Of a DNA stretch of 8,612 nt, positions 1 to 5,486 are shown one piece after another (position 1 is the stretch's first letter; each line of letters starts with the position of its first letter). The stretch is taken from the NCBI GenBank assembly GCA_021785115.1, contig JAJYGO010000269.1:1-8612 (forward strand), written 5' to 3'. A model generated the notes under the pieces. The model was not told where the DNA came from. It saw only the letters and a program-made list of their open reading frames with translations, and made no database searches. This stretch comes from Chloroflexota bacterium (GTDB taxonomy: Bacteria; Chloroflexota; Limnocylindria; Limnocylindrales; CSP1-4). The translations under genes and the position numbers were made by a program.

Positions 1-1
1 G

Positions 2-1498
2 CCCGGCCTCGTCGTCACGCGCCAGCTCGGCGGGCCGATCTACGACGTGGTGTACCGGATCACGGTCCCGGCCGGGTACGTGGTGGTGGCGGGGCTCTCC
101 GGCAGCCCGGGCACCCTGTTCGGGCTCTACCTCTTCGACGGCACGGCCACCACGGTGGTGGGCACGCAGGGGCTGGTGGCGAGCTCCACGGTGGTGGGGA
201 CCGAGCAGCACATCTCCTACCCGTCGACGCTCGGAGGCACCTACTACATCGACCTGAACGGCGCCAGCAACGTCGAGGGGACGTACACGCTGGTGGTCCA
301 GGTCGTCGCCGACACGGCGATCCCCGTGGCGTCCCTGTCCCTCGACAACGGGCGGCTGTCCACGAACTCCGCCACCGTGAGCGTGATCCTGACCGGCTAC
401 GCGAGCCTCTCGGGCCTCTCGGAGATGGCGTTCAGCGCCGACGGGGTCACCTGGGGCGCCTGGCAGCCGTACGCCGCCTCCTCCAGCTGGACGTTTCCGC
501 CCGGCGACGGCGTGAAGACGCTGTGGGCAAGAGTCCTGAACGGCGTCGGCGTCGCGTCCGCGCCCGTGTCCGCCTCCATCACGCTCGACACGGTGCGCCC
601 AACCGTCACCGCCATCCGGCCCACCGCCGACTCGGCCGTGGTGGGCCTGCGGCCCACCTTCACGGTCCGTTTCAGCAAGCCCATCGATCCGTCGTCCTGG
701 GGGGGTCTGGGGCTGGTGGTGCAGGCGGCGAACGGCGCCCCGGTCAGCGGGACGTACGCGTACGACGCGACGTCGTGGACCGGCTCGTTCACGCCGGCAG
801 CGGACCTCGCGGCCGGGCAACCGTACGTGGTGACGGTGGGGAGCGTGGTCGACCTTGCCGGGAACGTGGTGTCCCCGATCCCGTCCTGGACCGTGACGCC
901 GCTGCGGCCTGCCAGCCTCTCACTGACCGGCTCGGCGCGGGTGGTCCTGCCGGGGGCCAGCGTGACGCTGACCGCCACCACGCCCGGGCTCGATACCTCG
1001 GCGGTGTTCCTGCAGACCCTCGTGCCCGGTGCGACCACGCCGGCCCAGTCCGGTCCGTTCACCGTCGCCAGCGGGACGGTGTCGACCACCGTCGCGCCGG
1101 TCGTGAACTCCTGGTACCAGTTCCTCTACCCGGGCTCCCGCACCGACGCCTCGACCACCTCCAACCAGGTGCGCGTGATCGTCCGGCGGCTCGTCTCGCT
1201 GGTGGGGGTGCCCGCGTCCGTCACCCAGTCGGCGGCGGCGGGCCGGCCGGTCACCCTCACCGCGCAGGTGTCGCCCGTCGGGACGCCTGCCCACCTCTCG
1301 TTCCAGCTGTACCGCTACGTGGCCGCCCGCCGCGCGTGGATCTACGCGGGCAGCCTGGGCCGCACCACCGACGCGCAGGGGCAGGCCACCGTCCGCTGGA
1401 CCCCCGTCGCCGGCCGCTACTACTGGCGCGTCGCGTCGCTCCCCACCCCCGACTTCGCCAACAACGTCAGCCCCGTCTACCGCTGGCTGGTGCGGTAG
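2..1498 (+). CDS. Large secreted protein with PPC-like and Ig-like domains (5' end missing)
   Basis: This is the C-terminal part (498 residues visible) of an extracellular or cell-surface protein. The frame is open from the first bases, so the GTG at 47 is an internal valine and the true start lies upstream. Visible residues 10-105 resemble a PPC-type beta-sandwich (repeated YxIxVPAG and GTYTLVV-like strands). Residues about 107-195 look like the repeat that often precedes 'ITLDT' linkers in surface proteins (WTFPPGDGVKTLWARV). Residues 197-300 look like a Big_5/SbsA Ig-like domain (RPTFTVRFSKPIDPSSW, then VVDLAGNVV). Two more beta-rich modules fill 304-395 and 396-498. The chain ends shortly after a beta strand, with no sorting signal or transmembrane anchor. 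No enzyme motif is visible, so any catalytic part must lie upstream. These domains usually serve as spacers or adhesion modules. The role here is unknown. Confidence 0.85.
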   Translation, partial: PGLVVTRQLGGPIYDVVYRITVPAGYVVVAGLSGSPGTLFGLYLFDGTATTVVGTQGLVASSTVVGTEQHISYPSTLGGTYYIDLNGASNVEGTYTLVVQVVADTAIPVASLSLDNGRLSTNSATVSVILTGYASLSGLSEMAFSADGVTWGAWQPYAASSSWTFPPGDGVKTLWARVLNGVGVASAPVSASITLDTVRPTVTAIRPTADSAVVGLRPTFTVRFSKPIDPSSWGGLGLVVQAANGAPVSGTYAYDATSWTGSFTPAADLAAGQPYVVTVGSVVDLAGNVVSPIPSWTVTPLRPASLSLTGSARVVLPGASVTLTATTPGLDTSAVFLQTLVPGATTPAQSGPFTVASGTVSTTVAPVVNSWYQFLYPGSRTDASTTSNQVRVIVRRLVSLVGVPASVTQSAAAGRPVTLTAQVSPVGTPAHLSFQLYRYVAARRAWIYAGSLGRTTDAQGQATVRWTPVAGRYYWRVASLPTPDFANNVSPVYRWLVR

Positions 1499-1504
1499 CC
1501 GGGC

Positions 1505-1522
1505 GCGGCTGCCGCCAGCCGC
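1505..1522 (+). terminator. GC hairpin just after the surface-protein stop codon
   Basis: A perfect 7-bp stem (GCGGCTG/CAGCCGC) with a 4-nt loop begins 7 nt after the stop codon at 1496-1498. No T-run follows, so an intrinsic terminator is only a possibility. Position and stability are the only support. It separates the surface-protein gene from the TA promoter downstream. Confidence 0.4.
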
Positions 1523-1554
1523 TCGGCACGGCACCCGTCCGCGGGTGGCACCTG

Positions 1555-1578
1555 GCAGTACGCGCGGCTGTATACTGC
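1555..1578 (+). promoter_or_regulatory. Putative promoter and operator of the mazEF-like pair
   Basis: TATACT at 1571-1576 is a near-consensus -10 box. No clear -35 box lies at the right distance. The arms GCAGTA (1555-1560) and TACTGC (1573-1578) form a perfect 6-bp inverted repeat with a 12-nt spacer, and the right arm overlaps the -10 box. This is where an antitoxin or TA complex would be expected to repress its own operon. The binding is inferred. Confidence 0.5.
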
Positions 1579-1614
1579 GTGGTAGACAGATCGTGCAATC
1601 ACGGTGTGAATCCT

Positions 1615-1857
1615 GTGACGATGCTGCGGATCAACGAGCGGACCAGGGCCGCGCTGCGGAAGCTCGCGGAGCAGCGCGGCGAACCCATGTCGAAGGTTGT
1701 CGAGGAGCTCGTGGACGCAGCGCAAGACGAGCAGTTCTTTGCGTCGGCCGATGCGGCGTATCAGCGTCTTCGAGAAGATCCCGACGCCTGGCGCGCCGAA
1801 CTTGGTGAGCGCGCGGCCTGGGAGCCGACCGTGGCCGACGGCCTCGGCGACGCGTAG
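1615..1857 (+). CDS. MazE-like ribbon-helix-helix antitoxin
   Basis: This small protein (80 residues from the GTG at 1615, or 78 from the ATG at 1621) is the likely antitoxin of the MazF toxin that follows. The N-terminus (MLRINERTRAALRKLAE, then EPMSKVVEELV) fits one strand and two helices of a ribbon-helix-helix DNA-binding domain. The acidic, aromatic C-terminal half (QFFASADAAYQRLREDPDAW, then ERAAWEPTVADGL) resembles the toxin-binding tails of actinobacterial MazE/VapB-type antitoxins. Neither start has a strong Shine-Dalgarno site. The GTG gives the usual few residues before the DNA-binding strand, so it is chosen, with the ATG a close alternative. The stop at 1855-1857 touches the GTG of the toxin gene, so the two are probably translationally coupled. 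A palindrome upstream suggests autoregulation. The same frame is open far upstream, antisense-free but overlapping the surface-protein gene, and that extension is not coding. Confidence 0.85.
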   Translation: MTMLRINERTRAALRKLAEQRGEPMSKVVEELVDAAQDEQFFASADAAYQRLREDPDAWRAELGERAAWEPTVADGLGDA

Positions 1858-2202
1858 GTGGTGCCCGAGCGCGGCGACGTCTGGGTCGTCGATCTGGATC
1901 CGACTCGCGGCCACGAACAGGCGAAGACACGACCGTGCATCGTGGTCTCGGATGACCGCTTCAACCGCAGCGCGTCCGGGCTCGTGGTTATCGTGCCGCT
2001 CACGTCGGTGAACCGCGGCATCCCCTGGCACGTCCGGGTCGCGCCGGTGGACGGCGGCGTGCGCCAGGAATCCTGGGCCATGGTCGACCAGCTGCGGACG
2101 ATGTCGCGCGATCGACTCGTCGGCGATCCGTGGGGCCGGGTCTCCCCGGCCGTGATGGCGGCGATCGAAGAGCGATTGCGCCTGCTGCTCGGGCTCGCCT
2201 GA
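1858..2202 (+). CDS. mazF: MazF-like endoribonuclease toxin
   Basis: This 114-residue protein is a MazF/PemK-family toxin, which cuts mRNA at short single-stranded sites. It shows the family hallmarks in order: RGDVWVVDLDPTRGHEQAKTRPCIVVS at the N-terminus (Arg25 of the KTRP motif matches the conserved catalytic arginine), VVIVPLTS around 43-50 (Thr49 at the second active-site position), and ESWAMVDQLRTMSRDRL at 71-87, the usual dimer and substrate-binding strand. The length is normal for the family. The start codon GTG directly follows the antitoxin stop, and a second GTG at 1861 is an alternative. There is no clear ribosome site, so translation probably depends on the antitoxin gene. All expected residues are present, so the toxin looks intact. 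Substrate specificity cannot be read from the sequence. Confidence 0.92.
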   Translation: MVPERGDVWVVDLDPTRGHEQAKTRPCIVVSDDRFNRSASGLVVIVPLTSVNRGIPWHVRVAPVDGGVRQESWAMVDQLRTMSRDRLVGDPWGRVSPAVMAAIEERLRLLLGLA

Positions 2203-2229
2203 GTGCGGCAGCAAGGGGACCCGGTGTAA

Positions 2230-2364
2230 TCCGTCCAGACCGCAGAGCACGGGGGAGCCCGGGGCTGCGGCGACGAGGCCGGGCGATGGAAGGAGCGGCG
2301 CTACCAGTGCAACTACGCGCGGCGAAAGCGGACGCAGGCGCGGGAGGCAAGCCGACTCACTTGA
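2230..2364 (+). pseudogene. Possible relic of a zinc-finger transposase N-terminus
   Basis: A short open frame follows a stop at 2227-2229 and ends at a TGA within the target duplication of the IS. It reads AEHGGARGCGDE, then AGRWKERRYQCNYARRKRTQ. This resembles the start of the neighbouring IS transposase, which has CAEHPDAPVV and then RRQRYVCLADRKK. Both share AEH, an RY-x-C motif 16-17 residues later, and a basic tract after it. There is no start codon or ribosome site, and the first cysteine of the finger is absent, so a decayed fragment is more likely than a gene. The match is short and could be chance in arginine-rich, high-GC frames. Nothing else is seen between mazF and the IS. Confidence 0.3.
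2357..2364. repeat. Left copy of 8-bp target-site duplication
   Basis: TCACTTGA here is repeated exactly at 4385-4392. The two copies abut the ends of the inverted-repeat element, as expected for a duplication made on insertion. The target has palindromic outer triplets (TCA/TGA). Confidence 0.8.
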
Positions 2365-2384
2365 GTCCTATGGACGCTTGTGTG
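2365..2384 (+). repeat. Left terminal inverted repeat of the IS
   Basis: It matches the right end in reverse complement over 18 of 20 positions. The two outermost bases differ (GT here, AA on the other end read inward). Confidence 0.85.
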
Positions 2385-2394
2385 AGCGGTTCTA

Positions 2395-2420
2395 GGCCCG
2401 GTCCACACTGGGGACGGGCC
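2395..2420 (-). terminator. Hairpin at the left end of the IS, downstream of its genes
   Basis: GGCCCG (2395-2400) pairs with CGGGCC (2415-2420). The stem continues with TCC (2402-2404) against GGA (2412-2414) around one bulged G, with a 7-nt loop. It lies 19 nt past the stop codon of the membrane-protein gene on the minus strand. No T-run follows on that strand, so termination is plausible but unproven. A structure here could also block incoming transcription from mazF. Confidence 0.4.
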
Positions 2421-2439
2421 GACTTAGGCACACAGAGCG

Positions 2440-2934
2440 TCACCCGCGCCGCGTCCATGCCTGGGCCAGGACCGCCGACCACGCGACGACGACGAGGCCC
2501 ATCGCTGCGACGATCGCGGCCTCCACGGGGCGGTACACGCCCGGCTGGAACAACCACCCGAGCAGCATTGGCGCGATGAACATCAGGGCCGACCGGGCGA
2601 TGAGCGCATTGACCAGCCGTTGAGCCTGGCCTTGTCGCGCTGGGCCCTGACGAGGCGTCGGAGTGGGTCTCGCCACAGCAGCAACCAGGACTCGCGCGGT
2701 GTTCGGGAGGCGGGAGAGCTCGAGGTAGGGACCCGCCACGTCCGCCGCACCCACGATCCAGCCGACCGCACCGGTCAGCGCGAGGAGGATGAAGGCGATC
2801 GGCCGGTTCGAGTCGGAGATACCCGCCCCGCTCGACTGCGGGAGTAGTAACGCCCCCAGGAAGCAGGCGAGCGCGATCCCCACTGGGATCCACAGCGTCG
2901 CGAGTGACGATAGCCCAGTCGGGCGCTGGATCAC
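2440..2934 (-). CDS. Four-helix membrane protein carried by the IS
   Basis: This gene encodes a 164-residue integral membrane protein of unknown function. Hydrophobic segments lie at about residues 11-32, 45-67, 112-129 and 136-158. A basic, proline-rich loop (AVARPTPTPRQGPARQGQAQR) falls between the second and third, and the chain ends in TRRG. The start chosen is the GTG at 2934-2932, which overlaps the transposase stop codon in the arrangement GTGA, so translation is probably coupled. The frame is open much further upstream, but that part is antiparallel-free shadow of the transposase gene, arginine-rich and without domains. No family was recognised and no catalytic or transport motif is visible. 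The gene lies wholly inside the inverted repeats, so it moves with the IS. It could modulate transposition, act as a host-benefit or immunity gene, or be captured chromosomal DNA. None of these can be chosen from sequence. Confidence 0.75.
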   Translation of the reverse strand: MIQRPTGLSSLATLWIPVGIALACFLGALLLPQSSGAGISDSNRPIAFILLALTGAVGWIVGAADVAGPYLELSRLPNTARVLVAAVARPTPTPRQGPARQGQAQRLVNALIARSALMFIAPMLLGWLFQPGVYRPVEAAIVAAMGLVVVAWSAVLAQAWTRRG

Positions 2935-4301
2935 GACGCCTGCTCCCGAGCTTCCACGTTCTCGGCCCGTTCGGGGGACCGGAAGGGCATGGGATCGGTG
3001 CCGAACAGCACGGTGATGACCCACTCGGAGCGGAACCCGGCATTGTCGAGCCCGCGCCAGGGCAGCCGGCGCAGGCGCTCCGAGCGCATCGCGGCGGTGA
3101 GCGCGTCGGTGTAGAAACGGGCGGCATCCTGCCGGTTCGAGTGCGCGGCGATGAGGGCGAGCCGGATGTCGAGCCGCGTCAGGTTCGAGACGCGGCCGCG
3201 CCCTGGGACGAGCGCGCGCCGGACTGCGGTGAGATAGCGCTCGATCGCGCCCGTCGAATACGGTCCCTCGCCGTCGAGCCGGGCCTGGATCGCGTCGCCG
3301 TTGTCGCGCAGGAACTTCTTGATCGAGGGCGTGGCTTCCTTCATCGCCCGAGCTCGCCACGCGCGAAACAGCGCAGGGTCGGCGAGCGCCGCCTCGCCGG
3401 CCTTCACGAGGGGATGCGTGCCCGGATACATCCGCGCGCGGTTGAACCGCCGACGCAGCAGGTCCCAGGTGTGCCACGTTGAGGCATGGATCCGGATCCC
3501 GGGCCACACGAACTCGGCGGCGTCCGCGAGGTCCTTCCAGCGATCGGCGAGCACCTCCTTCGGGCGACCGGGCAAGCTCCGGAAGAACGCCACCCACGCG
3601 TCGAAGCCGTCGTTGGGGACCGCCCGGGCATGGACGACATGGAAGCCCGTCGCGGTCGGCACGCCTCCCGCCAGCACCGCGAAACCCCAGTCGCCCCCGC
3701 GCTTGGGCTGCCCGGCCCTGGCCGTGCCTGCGCCGTAGAGAGCCGACAGCTTGAACTTCGTGGCGTCCACCACGAGTGGCTTGTCGGCCGGCCACTCGCG
3801 ATCGGCGGTCATAGCCACCAGCAGCGCGCCGTAACGGTCGAGCCAGTCGCCGGCGAGCCGCGCGTCCTCCTCGGGGCGGACGATCTCGTAGCGTTTCCCG
3901 GCCCACGGGCGGAGGCGGAACTTGGGAGCTGGCGGGAAGGCGGGCGGCCGCGGAACGCCGGTGATGATCGCCCGCTGGTCGAGTCGCGCGTGGCGGCCCT
4001 CCCTGGCCTCCCGGATGGCCTTTCCGAGGCTGAGGCCCTGGCCGATGTAGCGCAAGAACGACACCACGTGGTCGAGGTGATACCAGGCATGCTCGGCGAC
4101 CGGGTAGCCGCTGTCCCAGTCGCGCTCGCACGCGACGCACAGCCCGAGCAGGTCCTCGGTGATGGCCCGTCGAGGCGCGTGCGGCTTCTTCCGATCAGCG
4201 AGACACACGTATCGCTGTCGGCGCAGGCGCGAGGTCTTACCCCAGGGGACGACAGGCGCGTCAGGATGTTCCGCGCACGTGGGGATGGATGACTGGTCCA
4301 T
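2931..4301 (-). CDS. Zinc-finger DDE transposase (IS256-like)
   Basis: This 456-residue protein is the transposase that moves the surrounding element. Cysteines and a histidine near the start (Cys9, His12, Cys33, then Cys55-x2-Cys58) suggest zinc-binding end recognition. A RNase H-like core follows. Asp179 in PLVVDATKF, Asp253 in LADRWKDL and Glu354 in YSTGAIERYL are the proposed DDE triad. The spacing of about 73 and 100 residues fits IS256/MULE-type enzymes with a helical insertion. His277 in STWHTWDLLRRRFN sits where those enzymes carry a C/D-x2-H motif. The C-terminal part has VPGRGRVSNLTRLDIRLALIAAH, like the R..G...N...R..L segment after the glutamate. The ATG at 4301 follows GGAG by 9 nt. 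A possible promoter (TGGACG, 16-nt spacer, TAGGAT at 4357-4352 on the minus strand) begins inside the right inverted repeat. The gene is intact. Family placement is from motifs only. Confidence 0.85.
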   Translation of the reverse strand: MDQSSIPTCAEHPDAPVVPWGKTSRLRRQRYVCLADRKKPHAPRRAITEDLLGLCVACERDWDSGYPVAEHAWYHLDHVVSFLRYIGQGLSLGKAIREAREGRHARLDQRAIITGVPRPPAFPPAPKFRLRPWAGKRYEIVRPEEDARLAGDWLDRYGALLVAMTADREWPADKPLVVDATKFKLSALYGAGTARAGQPKRGGDWGFAVLAGGVPTATGFHVVHARAVPNDGFDAWVAFFRSLPGRPKEVLADRWKDLADAAEFVWPGIRIHASTWHTWDLLRRRFNRARMYPGTHPLVKAGEAALADPALFRAWRARAMKEATPSIKKFLRDNGDAIQARLDGEGPYSTGAIERYLTAVRRALVPGRGRVSNLTRLDIRLALIAAHSNRQDAARFYTDALTAAMRSERLRRLPWRGLDNAGFRSEWVITVLFGTDPMPFRSPERAENVEAREQAS

Positions 4302-4364
4302 CCCGAAGCGCTCCGTTGAGGCGAGGCCGGGGTGGCCTCAGTCCGTCCCGCATCCTACCTGATC

Positions 4365-4384
4365 CACACAAGCGTCCATAGGTT
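4365..4384 (-). repeat. Right terminal inverted repeat of the IS
   Basis: It is the reverse complement of the left end over 18 consecutive bases. It lies 64 nt upstream of the transposase start and may contain the -35 region of its promoter. Confidence 0.85.
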
Positions 4385-4392
4385 TCACTTGA
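4385..4392. repeat. Right copy of 8-bp target-site duplication
   Basis: TCACTTGA is identical to 2357-2364. Its last four bases (TTGA) are the start of the -35 box TTGACA of the downstream TA operon. Confidence 0.8.
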
Positions 4393-4436
4393 CAACGCCC
4401 GGCAACCAGATGATAGTGAATACGCTATCAGGAGGG
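4389..4436 (+). promoter_or_regulatory. Promoter, palindromic operator and ribosome site of the HTH-MNT/HEPN operon
   Basis: TTGACA at 4389-4394 is a consensus -35 box. GATAGT at 4412-4417, after a 17-nt spacer, is a plausible -10 box (4 of 6). TGATAG (4411-4416) and CTATCA (4425-4430) form a perfect 6-bp inverted repeat with an 8-nt spacer, and two inner positions also pair. The palindrome covers the -10 box and the expected start of transcription near 4424. AGGAGGG (4430-4436) then lies 8 nt before the GTG start. The likely repressor is the HTH protein encoded directly downstream. Confidence 0.65.
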
Positions 4437-4444
4437 CCCACCGA

Positions 4445-4969
4445 GTGAGAGCCTCGATGCTGGTCCGCAGCGCCAGACGGCAGGCCGGTCTGACTCAGCG
4501 CGAACTCGCGCAGCGCACAGGCATTCCGCAAAGCACGATCGCACGCATCGAGCGCGATCAGAACGACCCGCGTGCGAGCACGCTCAACTCGCTCCTCATC
4601 GGTTGCAGCCAGACGCTGATCGGGTCGGGTTTCGCCCCCGACACCACACTCGAGTTGAGCGAACGGGCGGCACGCCACCTGCCAGAGATCACCCGCAGGC
4701 TGGCGGACGGCTTCCGGCCAAGCCGGATCATCCTGTTCGGGTCGCAAGCCAAGGGCCAGGCCCGCCGCGACAGCGATCTCGATCTCCTGGTCGTCGTGGC
4801 GCATGTCGACGACAAGCGCCAGTTGCGCGTGGCCATGCGACAAGCCGTCGCCGACATTCCGATCGACAAGGACATCCTGGTCATCACCGAACGCGAGGCG
4901 GCGGCCCATCACGGCCGGTCGGTGTTGTCCACGGCGCTGCGCGACGGAGTGCCGGTGTATGGCCGCTGA
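4445..4969 (+). CDS. HTH-MNT fusion: MntA-like nucleotidyltransferase antitoxin
   Basis: This 174-residue protein joins two domains. Residues 8-54 form an XRE-type helix-turn-helix (RRQAGLTQRELAQRTGIPQ, then STIARIERDQ). Residues about 75-172 form a minimal nucleotidyltransferase domain with the exact GSx10DxD motif: Gly99-Ser100, then Asp111 and Asp113 in SDLDLLVVV. A third acidic residue is likely Asp143 in DKDILVIT. In HEPN/MNT (type VII) modules the MNT protein neutralises the HEPN toxin, in studied cases by transferring AMP to it. The intact active site supports that role here, by inference. The HTH would allow the antitoxin to repress its own operon through the palindrome upstream. The GTG start is fixed by a strong AGGAGG site. 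The HEPN gene overlaps the end by 11 nt. A plain transcription regulator with a lost enzymatic role is less likely, because the catalytic residues are conserved. Confidence 0.88.
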   Translation: MRASMLVRSARRQAGLTQRELAQRTGIPQSTIARIERDQNDPRASTLNSLLIGCSQTLIGSGFAPDTTLELSERAARHLPEITRRLADGFRPSRIILFGSQAKGQARRDSDLDLLVVVAHVDDKRQLRVAMRQAVADIPIDKDILVITEREAAAHHGRSVLSTALRDGVPVYGR

Positions 4970-5405
4970 GCAGAAGAAACCCGCGGAGGAACACGTCGCG
5001 GAGGCCGCGACGTGGCTCGGTTACGCGCAGGGCGATCTCGCCACTGCGCGAAGCAACCACGCCGATAAGTCCGTGCCCAATCGGAACGCCGGATACATGG
5101 CTCAGCAGGCGGCCGAGAAGGCCATCAAGGCCGTCATCCTTCTCGAGAATCGCCCGTTCGACATGATCCACGACGTAGATACGCTGGCCCGCCAGGTCCC
5201 GCAGGACTTCGTCGTCCCGACGCCGAGCGAGGACCTGTCGTGGCTGACCGACCTCGAAACGAGCTCACGGTATCCCGAGCAGGGCGAGGTCGTGACCAGC
5301 GAGGACGCTGAGCGCGCAATCGACATCGCCGAAGCCATTGTCGCCGCCGCTCGCAGCCATTTCGCGGCCCGCGGCGTGGATTCCGATCTCTTCGTCTCGA
5401 GTTAG
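4959..5405 (+). CDS. HEPN-domain protein, probable toxin partner of the MNT protein
   Basis: This 148-residue, mostly helical protein is a HEPN-domain member. Residues 13-60 contain AATWLGYAQGDLATARS and GYMAQQAAEKAIKAVI, the typical first helices. HDVDTL at 71-76 is the usual HD motif before the next helix, and RYP at 104-106 is another family hallmark. HEPN toxins are RNases with an R-x4-6-H site. Here Arg65-x5-His71 fits that spacing, but it lies at the end of the second helix rather than in the DUF86-type RxxxxYH position. Catalysis is therefore not certain, and some PF05168-type HEPN proteins lack the site. The ATG at 4959 lies inside the upstream gene (11-nt overlap) with GGAG 9 nt before it. 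The frame extends further upstream, but that part is a shadow of the MNT gene. A tight overlap and the MNT partner support a TA role. A nucleotide-binding accessory role is the alternative. Confidence 0.85.
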   Translation: MAAEQKKPAEEHVAEAATWLGYAQGDLATARSNHADKSVPNRNAGYMAQQAAEKAIKAVILLENRPFDMIHDVDTLARQVPQDFVVPTPSEDLSWLTDLETSSRYPEQGEVVTSEDAERAIDIAEAIVAAARSHFAARGVDSDLFVSS

Positions 5406-5455
5406 CAGGCGAGCAAGCGCGGGCGCGCCTCGAGGTGGGCTCCGTGGCGATTCCG

Positions 5456-5471
5456 GCAGCCGCCGGGCTGC
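5456..5471 (+). terminator. Small GC hairpin between the HEPN and vapBC genes
   Basis: GCAGCC and GGCTGC form a perfect 6-bp stem with a 4-nt loop, 50 nt after the HEPN stop codon. There is no T-run. It lies just upstream of the putative vapB -10 box, so it may be a weak terminator or part of the vapBC control region. Confidence 0.3.
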
Positions 5472-5472
5472 A

Positions 5473-5486
5473 CATAGTATCCTATG
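5473..5486 (+). promoter_or_regulatory. Palindromic operator over the vapB start, with a -10-like box
   Basis: CATAG (5473-5477) and CTATG (5482-5486) are perfect inverted arms with a 4-nt spacer. The right arm includes the ATG at 5484. TAGTAT at 5475-5480 resembles a -10 box and would start transcription near 5487, which suggests a leaderless message using the ATG at 5490. No clear -35 box is seen. Autorepression by the RHH antitoxin is expected for such a site. Confidence 0.45.

Larger units (their letters stand above)
2365..4384 (-). mobile_element. Complete insertion sequence (2,020 bp) with transposase and membrane-protein gene
   Basis: The element is defined by three agreeing signals. 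An 18-bp perfect inverted repeat (CCTATGGACGCTTGTGTG at 2367-2384, its complement at 4365-4382) lies 2 bp inside each end. An 8-bp direct repeat, TCACTTGA, flanks it on both sides. A DDE transposase gene fills the interior. Both genes lie on the minus strand and overlap by 4 nt. Intact ends, an exact target duplication and an intact transposase suggest a recent, possibly active insertion. The 8-bp duplication and the transposase motifs fit the IS256 family in the broad sense, perhaps its IS1249-type branch with an N-terminal zinc finger. ISL3, IS66 and IS1595 families also make 8-bp duplications, so family assignment is tentative. The second gene makes the element longer than one-gene members of such families. 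Confidence 0.85.

Noticed and set aside
47..49. GTG as the start of the surface-protein gene
   Set aside because: The frame is open to the window edge with the same domain-like composition, so the gene begins upstream.
523..1614. Long open frame upstream of and in frame with the mazE-like gene
   Set aside because: It is an Arg/Pro/Gly-rich shadow of the surface-protein gene. The RHH antitoxin begins only at 1615-1621.
2935..4140. Upstream extension of the IS membrane-protein frame
   Set aside because: It is an arginine-rich shadow of the transposase reading frame. The hydrophobic protein begins at the GTGA overlap.
3486..4292. 268-codon plus-strand frame inside the IS
   Set aside because: It is antisense to the intact transposase, with low-complexity composition and no domain or ribosome site.
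4803..4958. Upstream extension of the HEPN frame
   Set aside because: It lies over the catalytic part of the MNT gene, and the ATG at 4959 has its own GGAG site.
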